Assembly: GCA_030040235.1 (NCBI GenBank)
Contig: JASHUC010000405.1
Location: 1 to 10,187 of the forward strand
DNA length: 10,187 nt
Source of the DNA: Gammaproteobacteria bacterium
GTDB taxonomy: Bacteria; Pseudomonadota; Gammaproteobacteria; Steroidobacterales; Steroidobacteraceae
Direction: 5' to 3'
This document shows, piece by piece, positions 1 through 5,103 of this stretch. The notes beneath the pieces are model-generated. The model ran no database searches. It worked only from the letters and a program-made list of their open reading frames with translations, and was not told where the DNA came from. Position 1 is the stretch's first letter. Each line of letters begins with the position of its first letter. Made by a program: the position numbers and the translations under genes.

Positions 1-329
1 TGCCGCCGAACCCGAACATGGTCGTCATTCCGACGAGCGCACTCATCTTTCGCCAGGCCGGCATGCAGGTGGCCGTCCTCGGTGCCGATGACCGGGCGGA
101 GCTGCGCTCGGTGACGCTCGGGCGCAATCTCGGCACCGAGGTCGAGGTCCTGAGGGGTCTCTCGCCCTCGGACCGCGTGATCAACAGTCCGCCCGACTCG
201 CTCGCGACCGGCGATCTCGTGAGCATCGAGGGCGCCGCTCCGCAGACCCGCGCCGCCGGCCATTCGGGGTCCGGGGCGAGCGGCAAAGCGCCCGAGACCG
301 TCGCCTCGAGCAAGCTGCCGCGGAGCTGA
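1..329 (+). CDS. RND efflux periplasmic adaptor (membrane fusion protein), 3' end only
   Basis: This is the C-terminal part of a HlyD/AcrA-type periplasmic adaptor, which joins an inner-membrane RND pump to an outer-membrane channel. The reading frame is open from the left edge (first full codon at base 3), so the start lies outside the window; the ATG at 18 is internal. The visible part matches the family's last beta-barrel and membrane-proximal domain: VIPTSAL, then a strand rich in V/A, then VTLGRNLGTEVEVLRGLSPSDRVI, a hallmark order for RND adaptors. The last 35 or so residues are a low-complexity Ala/Gly/Ser tail, probably disordered. The outer-membrane factor gene follows after 4 bases, so the two are almost certainly one operon. 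The pump gene is not between them, so a transporter-adaptor-channel order with the pump to the left is likely. The substrate cannot be told. Family assignment is firm; the exact subfamily is not. Confidence 0.9.
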   Translation, partial: PPNPNMVVIPTSALIFRQAGMQVAVLGADDRAELRSVTLGRNLGTEVEVLRGLSPSDRVINSPPDSLATGDLVSIEGAAPQTRAAGHSGSGASGKAPETVASSKLPRS

Positions 330-333
330 TTTC

Positions 334-1887
334 ATGGAGTCGCTCGGCATCGGACCTCGTGTCCTCACCTCGCTCGCGGCGGCCGCTCTCGCGAGCTGCG
401 CGGTGGGTCCCAACTACCACACCCCGCACGTGCGCGTCCCGGACCAGTACGCGGCCGTCTCGACGGCGTCGGGCACCGCCCAGGGGACCGCCCCGCCCGC
501 CCCGCCGGTGGAGCTCGCGAGCTGGTGGCACGCGCTCGGCGATCCCGAGCTCGACTCGCTCATCGGGCGCGCCGTGAAGGCCAATCCGAATGTGCTCATC
601 GCGCTCGACCGGCTGCAGGCCGCACGCACCTACGAGGCGGGGCTCATCGGAACGGCGCTGCCCGCCGTCGATGCGAGCGGCGCCTACGGCAGCGGCACCG
701 GTCACGACGAATCGCGGGGCCGCGCGATGGATCCGCTCACGACGGCGGATACGACCGAGGGACTCACGAGCGTGACGGCCGTGGCCGGCTTCGATGCGTA
801 CTGGGAGCTCGATGTCTTCGGCAAGATCCGTCGCGAGGTCGAACAGGCCCGCTACAACGCTCAGGCGGCGGTCGATGCGCGCAATGCGGTCCTCGTCTCG
901 GTGATCGGCGATGTGGCCCGCGCCTACGTCGATCTGCGCGGTCTGCAGATGCGCGATTCGGTGCTGCGGGCGGCGGTGGACGTGCTGCAGCAGTCGTTGC
1001 GCATCGTGACGATACGCTACCAGCGAGGCATCACCAACGAGCTCGACGTGGAGCTTGCCGCGCGCGAGCTCGCGACCTTCCAGGCGCAGGTCGCGCCGGT
1101 CGAAGCTCAGATCAAGTACGGCGAGTACACGGTTGCGACGCTCCTCGGACAGTATCCGGAGGACTTGCTTCAGGAGCTCAATCCTGCGGGGATGATTCCT
1201 TCGGTGCCGGTGAACATTGCGACCGGGATGCCCGTCGATCTGCTGCGCCGCCGTCCCGACATCGAGGCGGCGGAGCGCCGGCTTGCGGCCGCGACGGCCG
1301 GAATCGGCGTTGCCACCGCCAACCTGTTCCCGCAGTTCATCGTGACCGGCGCGGTCGGTTTCCAGCGCGGCGTGATCGGCACCACGGACGTGGGCAAGCA
1401 CATCTGGTCGGTCGGCCCCGGTGCGGTGTGGCCGCTGCTCGACTTCGGCCAGCTCGACGCCCAGGTGCAGGTCGCCAACCTTGATACTCGCGCCCGCCTG
1501 GAGAGCTACAAGGCGCTGATTCAAAGCGCCGTGCAGCAGGTCGACTCGGACATGGATTCCTTGACCGCCGAGCAAGCGAGCCTCAAGAGCCTGGGCGACG
1601 CACTGGTCGCGAGCCAGCGCGCGGTGACGCTCGCCAACGAGCGCTACGATCGCGGTGTGACCGACTACTTGAACGTCGTGGATGCGGAGCGTCAGGAATA
1701 CTCGATCCAGGAGCAGTACGTCGATACCCAGACCGCGGTGGACGATCAGTTCATCTCGCTCTACCGGGACCTCGGTGGCGGCTGGCAGTCCTTCCAGAGG
1801 CTTCCCGGCATCGTTCGGCCGCTGCCCGCCATCATCGCCATCTTCCGTGACACCCTCGCGCGCAGCGATCCGCTGAAGGACCCATGA
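334..1887 (+). CDS. RND efflux outer-membrane factor, NodT/OprM-type lipoprotein
   Basis: This 517-residue protein is a TolC-like outer-membrane channel that completes a tripartite efflux pump. A short signal peptide ends in LASC with Cys22 as the probable lipidated residue, followed by AVGPNYHTP, a typical start of mature OprM/NodT proteins. Ala after the Cys fits outer-membrane sorting. Two related helical-barrel repeats follow, at about residues 60-260 and 290-475. The segment around residues 295-330 (PVDLLRRRPDIEAAERRLAAA) is the well-known conserved stretch of the family, and a second copy of the helix-hairpin pattern ends near YLNVVDAERQ. Length is slightly above the usual 460-490 because of a 30-residue C-terminal tail. 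The ATG at 334 has GGAG at 322-325, a good spacing. It lies 4 bases after the adaptor gene, so translation is probably coupled. No regulator of the pump is visible. Confidence 0.95.
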   Translation: MESLGIGPRVLTSLAAAALASCAVGPNYHTPHVRVPDQYAAVSTASGTAQGTAPPAPPVELASWWHALGDPELDSLIGRAVKANPNVLIALDRLQAARTYEAGLIGTALPAVDASGAYGSGTGHDESRGRAMDPLTTADTTEGLTSVTAVAGFDAYWELDVFGKIRREVEQARYNAQAAVDARNAVLVSVIGDVARAYVDLRGLQMRDSVLRAAVDVLQQSLRIVTIRYQRGITNELDVELAARELATFQAQVAPVEAQIKYGEYTVATLLGQYPEDLLQELNPAGMIPSVPVNIATGMPVDLLRRRPDIEAAERRLAAATAGIGVATANLFPQFIVTGAVGFQRGVIGTTDVGKHIWSVGPGAVWPLLDFGQLDAQVQVANLDTRARLESYKALIQSAVQQVDSDMDSLTAEQASLKSLGDALVASQRAVTLANERYDRGVTDYLNVVDAERQEYSIQEQYVDTQTAVDDQFISLYRDLGGGWQSFQRLPGIVRPLPAIIAIFRDTLARSDPLKDP

Positions 1888-1956
1888 GCGGCGCTCGACA
1901 GCGCTATGATGCGCCCGCGATCTTTGCCCGCAGGCGGGCGGGGGGTGTCTGCGTCG

Positions 1957-2328
1957 ATGTGCCGCTCGAGGTACTGCGCGCTTGCGCTTGCCGCCGGGCT
2001 TGCCGTCTGCGTCGCGCGTATCGTTGCGGCTCAGACGCTGAGCGGCGACCAGCTCGTGGCTCGCGGGGCTCTGAACTACACGTTCTACTGCTCGAGCTGT
2101 CACGGCGGAAATGGCGAGGGCAACGCCGCAAGGCATGTCCCGCAGCTCGCATCCCGCGACGCGGCCTCCCTCGTGCGCGAGATCTCCTCGCTGCGCGATG
2201 CGGCGCGCACCGGCAGCCCGGGCACGGCCAGGCACGCACGGGTGCTCGCGCAGCTGAAAACCAGGCAGATCCAGGGCATTGCCGAGTATCTGGCGGGCCT
2301 TGCGCCGCCGCCCTCGGCCGCGGAGTGA
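1957..2328 (+). CDS. Small exported class I cytochrome c without a downstream methionine
   Basis: This predicted 123-residue periplasmic electron carrier has a signal peptide (hydrophobic core ALALAAGLAVCVARIV, likely cut after VAA) and one covalent haem site, CSSCH, with Cys45, Cys48 and His49. The GGNGEGNA segment after it and the ending QIQGIAEYLAGL match the cytochrome c4/c5-type single-haem fold. In that family a Met in the stretch before the last helix is the sixth haem ligand. Here no Met occurs after CSSCH; the comparable stretch reads TARHARVLAQL, so His93 is a candidate ligand (His60 is another). The frame is open back to an ATG at 1906, but that start has no ribosome site and adds an Arg/Pro/Gly-rich extension. 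The ATG at 1957 gives a normal signal peptide and has a G-run at 1940-1945. The gene sits 69 bases after the efflux genes and 34 bases before the stress-protein gene. Its redox partner is unknown. Confidence 0.82.
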   Translation: MCRSRYCALALAAGLAVCVARIVAAQTLSGDQLVARGALNYTFYCSSCHGGNGEGNAARHVPQLASRDAASLVREISSLRDAARTGSPGTARHARVLAQLKTRQIQGIAEYLAGLAPPPSAAE

Positions 2329-2356
2329 CCCACGGAGTGATCCTCCGAGCGAGTGG
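2321..2356 (+). repeat. Imperfect 12-bp tandem repeat at the cytochrome/usp junction
   Basis: CGGAGTGACCCA (2321-2332) is followed directly by CGGAGTGATCCT (2333-2344), two mismatches in 12. A weaker third unit runs 2345-2356. The first unit carries the last codons and the stop of the cytochrome gene; the array ends just before the universal stress protein start. It looks like a small local duplication, possibly supplying GGAG near the start. Confidence 0.5.
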
Positions 2357-2362
2357 AGCGCC

Positions 2363-3226
2363 ATGGCGCTGAAAGACCTCCTCGTGTATCTCGACGAGAC
2401 GCAAGGTGCGCTGCTGCGCCTGCGCCTTGCGGCCGATCTCGCTCACCGGCACGGAAGCCGGCTCACCGCGCTGTTCCTGCGGGAGTGGACTCCGGAGCAG
2501 CTCGCGCAGCGTCAGGCCGCCGAGCTCGCGGGCCAATCGTTCAAGGACGTCCAGCAGCTCGACCGCAGCGTCGAGGCTTCCATCGATGTGACCGCGGATC
2601 GCCTGCGGACCGAGCTCGAGCGGCTCGCGAGCGACCACGGCCTCGTCACGGAGTGGCGCAGCGTCGGGGGCGAGCCGCGGGAGGTATTGCCCCAGCATGC
2701 GCGCTACGCGGATCTCACCGTGCTCGATGTGAACACCCCCTCCGCGAGCACCGCGGCGGGCTACCGCTTCTCGGAGGAGATGCTGTTCGTCGCCGGCAGG
2801 CCCGTGCTCTTCGTACCCGCCTGGGGCGATTTCCACACGCTCGGCCGCCATGTGGCGATCGCCTGGAATTCGAGCCGCCCCGCGGCCCGCTCCGTCCACG
2901 ATGCGTTGCCGATCATCGAGGAAGCCGAGGAGGTGACCGTGCTCGCGATCAATCCGCCGGACTTCATCGGCAGGCACGGCGCACTGCCGCTGCGCGAGCT
3001 GATCGAGCACCTCGGCCGTCACGGCGCGCGGGCCCGGGCGCTCGAGGTGGAGGGAATCCCCGCGGGCCACATCGGCGATGAGCTTCAGGCGCGCTCGCGC
3101 GCCCTGGGTGCCGATCTCCTCGTGGCCGGGGCCTACGGACATTCCCGGCTGCGGGAGATTCTGATGGGCGGTGTCACGCGCGATCTGCTCGCGCGCATGA
3201 CGATTCCCGTTCTGATGTCGTACTGA
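2363..3226 (+). CDS. Universal stress protein with two Usp domains
   Basis: This 287-residue cytoplasmic protein is built of two UspA-type alpha/beta domains, about 1-155 and 160-287. Such tandem proteins bind nucleotides and help cells survive starvation, oxidative or energy stress; the actual action is rarely known. The second domain ends with the nucleotide-loop pattern GAYGHSRLREILMGGVT (Gly256, Gly259, Gly269, Gly270). The usual G-2X-G-9X-G-S/T is kept except that Gly replaces the final Ser/Thr, as seen in many proteobacterial tandem Usps. The first domain has no such glycine loop (its matching region reads VNTPSASTAAGYRFSEEML), so only the C-terminal domain is likely to bind ATP. The ATG at 2363 is chosen because MALKDLLVYLD is the normal first Usp strand and GGAG lies at 2355-2358; the frame is open back to 2279, inside the cytochrome gene. 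It is probably co-transcribed with the cytochrome. Confidence 0.92.
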   Translation: MALKDLLVYLDETQGALLRLRLAADLAHRHGSRLTALFLREWTPEQLAQRQAAELAGQSFKDVQQLDRSVEASIDVTADRLRTELERLASDHGLVTEWRSVGGEPREVLPQHARYADLTVLDVNTPSASTAAGYRFSEEMLFVAGRPVLFVPAWGDFHTLGRHVAIAWNSSRPAARSVHDALPIIEEAEEVTVLAINPPDFIGRHGALPLRELIEHLGRHGARARALEVEGIPAGHIGDELQARSRALGADLLVAGAYGHSRLREILMGGVTRDLLARMTIPVLMSY

Positions 3227-3274
3227 GTCCGCGACGTACCGAGCCCACGACGTTGTAACCGCGGATTTCAATCT

Positions 3275-3305
3275 GACGAACAGACTTGATCGGTCACTGT
3301 TCGTC
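3275..3305. promoter_or_regulatory. Perfect 9-bp inverted repeat, candidate operator or terminator stem
   Basis: GACGAACAG (3275-3283) and CTGTTCGTC (3297-3305) are exact reverse complements around 13 bases. Within the spacer, TGA (3287-3289) and TCA (3294-3296) can also pair around the tetraloop TCGG, leaving a 3-base bulge. The half-site centres are 22 bp apart, about two DNA turns, which would suit a dimeric regulator. As RNA it would be a stable hairpin 49 bases after the stress-protein stop. No T-run follows on either strand, so a standard intrinsic terminator is not supported. Confidence 0.55.
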
Positions 3306-3538
3306 GACATGGGTAAACCCAAAGCCGCGCCACGTGCTCGAAGCGCGAGGCACAATACCTTCCGGCACTCGAGCTGGATGCTGGGGTCGCGCCCGTCGCT
3401 GATGCATTCCGCCCTCTGTCCGCCAGTCGCACCGAGCGGCGGCAATACGAGGCCTTGGGACCGTCGCGACGAGCGCGACCCGAGCAGCCCCGCTCATCCA
3501 GTCCTCGATCGCATCCGTTGCGTGTGTGTCCCGATGGC

Positions 3539-3561
3539 GCGGCGCTCGCAACGAGCGGCGC
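3539..3561 (+). promoter_or_regulatory. Potential hairpin in the 5' leader of the SPFH gene
   Basis: CGCTCG (3543-3548) and CGAGCG (3552-3557) can pair around the loop CAA. Beyond one mismatch, three further pairs extend the stem to 3539-3561. It ends 10 bases before the GGAG of the next gene, so it could affect translation or be a chance GC-rich dyad. Confidence 0.3.
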
Positions 3562-3581
3562 TCCTCTTCCGGAGAATGACC

Positions 3582-4421
3582 ATGAAACATCCCTCGATCA
3601 GATCCCTGACACTCATGGCGGTCTTGGCCACCGCCTCCGTCGCTTGCACGACCATACCGAGCGGCCGAACGGGAGTTGAGTGGACCTACTCGCGTGGAAC
3701 GGTCGAGCGCCCGCTCACGGAGGGCTTCCACTTGATCTCCCCGCTGAGCAGAGTCTATCTCGTGGACATGCGCGAGCAGCAGCATGAGGAAGACCTCAAC
3801 GTCCTTGCGAACAACGGCCTCGACATCACGCTCGATGCCTCCGTGCTCTACCAGCCCGTTGTCGGTCAGGCATACGAGCTCATCAAGCAGATCGGACCGG
3901 ATTACTACGACGCCGTCATTGGGCCGTACGTGCGCTCCGCTGCGCGCCGTGTGGTCGGGCGATACGGTCCGGAGGAGGTCTACTCGACCATGCGGGAGCA
4001 AATCGAGCGCGAGATTCGCGATGAGGTGCAGCAGAAGCTTCAGGGGATGCACGTGCGCGTCGATGCGATCCTCATCCGCGAGGTCAGTCTCCCGGCCGAG
4101 GTGCAGCAGGCCATTCAGACGAAGCTCAGGGAAGAACAAAGAGCCTTGGAGATGAAGTTCGTGCTCGATCGGGCGCGTCAGGAGGCCGAGGAGAAGCGCA
4201 TCGAGGCCAAGGGGATCGCGGATTATCAGGCGACGATCAGCGCCGGATTGAATCCACAGATCATCGAGTGGCAGGGGATCGAGGCGACGGAGAAGCTCGC
4301 CGACTCGCCGAACTCCAAGGTGATCATCATCGGCTCGGGCAAGGAGGGTCTGCCCGTGATCCTCAACTCGGGTGCTGCAACCCCAGCGCGGCAAGTCACC
4401 TCAGCCACCGCGCAGCGTTGA
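3582..4421 (+). CDS. SPFH/Band 7 (prohibitin-like) protein with a lipoprotein signal
   Basis: This 279-residue member of the stomatin/prohibitin/HflK-C superfamily belongs to a group of membrane scaffold proteins that form oligomers at membranes and influence proteases and microdomains. After a signal peptide with a probable lipid-modified Cys22 (ASVAC, then TTIPSGRTGVEW) comes the Band 7 domain, about residues 25-170, with the prohibitin-like LTEGFHLISPLSRVYLVDMRE and DITLDASVLYQ segments. A charged coiled coil follows (about 175-215, LREEQRALEMKFVLDRARQEAEEKR), then IIEWQGIEATEKLADSPNSKVIIIGSG, typical of prohibitin-like bacterial proteins. The ATG at 3582 is chosen over ATG 3576 because GGAG at 3571-3574 is then 7 bases away rather than 1. 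The -3 residue of the lipobox is Ser, not the usual Leu, so lipidation is likely but not certain. Neighbours give no direct partner; no NfeD-type protease gene is adjacent. Confidence 0.88.
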   Translation: MKHPSIRSLTLMAVLATASVACTTIPSGRTGVEWTYSRGTVERPLTEGFHLISPLSRVYLVDMREQQHEEDLNVLANNGLDITLDASVLYQPVVGQAYELIKQIGPDYYDAVIGPYVRSAARRVVGRYGPEEVYSTMREQIEREIRDEVQQKLQGMHVRVDAILIREVSLPAEVQQAIQTKLREEQRALEMKFVLDRARQEAEEKRIEAKGIADYQATISAGLNPQIIEWQGIEATEKLADSPNSKVIIIGSGKEGLPVILNSGAATPARQVTSATAQR

Positions 4422-4440
4422 GCGCACTTGCGGGCTCGGC

Positions 4441-4941
4441 GTGAGATTTCCGCGTCTTCGCCGCACGACCCGCGTGGCGCGCCGTTGCGCGCTCTGCGGC
4501 GGCCCGACCGTCGCGCTGCTCGCCGCTGCCCCCCACGGTGAGCTCTCGGCCGCACGCTTGCTGGTTCTCGATGACTGGGCAGCGGCCCGCTGGTTGCAGA
4601 GCTACGATGCGGCTTGGATCGGGGAGGACTGGGGACGGTTGGAGCGTTGTCTTGCCCATGACATCCGCTTCCTGCCACGCGGTCAAACCGCCGCGCTGGA
4701 GGGCCGTGCAGCGGTGGTTGCGCACTTGCGCGAGTACGCAAGGCGGGTTCGGATGCACGAATACAATGCCACCGACGTGACAGGGTGCAGCTCGGGGCCG
4801 GTGGGGGTCATCGATTATCGCTGGCAGCTCGATGGCACGCAGGAGCGTGAGCACGTGGCGGCGAGCGGCCGCGATGTGCTCGTGCTCCGTGCCGCAGATG
4901 ACGACTGGGAGCTGGTGTGGTGCGCGCAATTCCCATCTTGA
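4441..4941 (+). CDS. NTF2/SnoaL-like small protein (DUF4440-type), start uncertain
   Basis: About 120 C-terminal residues show an NTF2-like cone fold: a first helix pair with WLQSYDAAWIGEDWGRLE, the strand HDIRFLPRG, the GRAAVVAHLREYARR helix, then strands ending in DVLVLRAADDDWELVWCAQF. Proteins of this fold act as small enzymes or binding domains, and no specific function can be given. The N-terminus is unclear: the frame opens at GTG 4372 inside the SPFH gene, GTG 4441 lies 19 bases after that gene's stop, and TTG 4558 lies just before the folded domain. None has a well-spaced ribosome site. GTG 4441 is given as a compromise, making 166 residues with an Arg-rich start followed by a weakly hydrophobic stretch. 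Codon use is like its neighbours. It is probably in an operon with the SPFH gene. The fold is fairly sure, the start is not. Confidence 0.68.
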   Translation: MRFPRLRRTTRVARRCALCGGPTVALLAAAPHGELSAARLLVLDDWAAARWLQSYDAAWIGEDWGRLERCLAHDIRFLPRGQTAALEGRAAVVAHLREYARRVRMHEYNATDVTGCSSGPVGVIDYRWQLDGTQEREHVAASGRDVLVLRAADDDWELVWCAQFPS

Positions 4942-4957
4942 CGGCCACGGCAAGATG
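4934..4957 (+). other. Hairpin over the stop of the NTF2-like gene
   Basis: CATCTTG (4934-4940) and CAAGATG (4951-4957) pair exactly around 10 bases, with two more possible G-C pairs inside closing a GCCA tetraloop. The stem contains most of the TGA stop at 4939-4941. Straight after it, ACCTCCAGAGGT is a second tight dyad. No T-run follows, so this may be an RNA 3'-end stabiliser or a Rho-associated end rather than an intrinsic terminator. Confidence 0.45.
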
Positions 4958-4970
4958 ACCTCCAGAGGTG

Positions 4971-5014
4971 GTCGAGCTCGACATTGATAGAAATGATCCG
5001 TAACGGAGAGTTAC
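4971..5014. promoter_or_regulatory. Dyads in the leader of the phosphorylase gene
   Basis: GTCGAGCTCGAC (4971-4982) is a perfect 12-bp palindrome. Eighteen bases later GTAAC (5000-5004) and GTTAC (5010-5014) pair around GGAGA. They lie in a non-coding leader of about 160 bases, 90-130 bases before the phosphorylase start, where an operator or promoter is expected. TTGATA at 4984-4989 resembles a -35 box but no good -10 follows at 16-18 bases. Confidence 0.35.
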
Positions 5015-5103
5015 AGAGCTGCGAAACGCAAATGCGACGGAGGTCGCGCACTATCGCGCATGTCTGCTGTCAGAATCTCATCGACGGTCGGACAGGAAAG
5101 ATC

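Larger units (their letters stand above)
3227..3581. other. Intergenic region of 355 bases with dyads and no convincing gene
   Basis: There is no gene that I can support here. The frame of the downstream SPFH gene stays open back to 3309, but that extension is Arg/Pro/Ser-rich, resembles no family and lies in front of a good lipoprotein signal. The region holds a 9-bp inverted repeat (3275-3305), a small dyad TGGG-TAAA-CCCA (3310-3321) and a hairpin at 3539-3561, just before the ribosome site of the next gene. No clear sigma-70 promoter pair could be picked out, though this is where the promoter of the SPFH gene would be expected. Confidence 0.6.

Noticed and set aside
1905..1910. TATGAT as a -10 box before the cytochrome gene
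   Set aside because: The match is good, but the hexamer 17 bases upstream (CCATGA) is not a -35 box and there is no TG extension.
181..2364. A 727-codon open frame on the - strand opposite the efflux and cytochrome genes
   Set aside because: Its product is a run of Arg, Ala, His and Gly without family likeness, typical of the antisense of GC-rich coding DNA; the + strand genes here are clear.
1884..2372. ATGA overlap start of a 162-codon + strand frame at the end of the outer-membrane factor gene
   Set aside because: It overlaps the cytochrome gene in another frame and its product is Arg/Cys-rich without motifs, while the cytochrome frame has a signal peptide and CXXCH.
1904..3445. A 513-codon open frame on the - strand opposite the cytochrome and stress-protein genes
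   Set aside because: Low-complexity Arg/Ala-rich product, fully covered by recognised + strand genes.
3309..3581. N-terminal extension of the SPFH gene to an upstream ATG
   Set aside because: The extension resembles no protein and would bury a good lipoprotein signal; GGAG before 3582 supports the later start.
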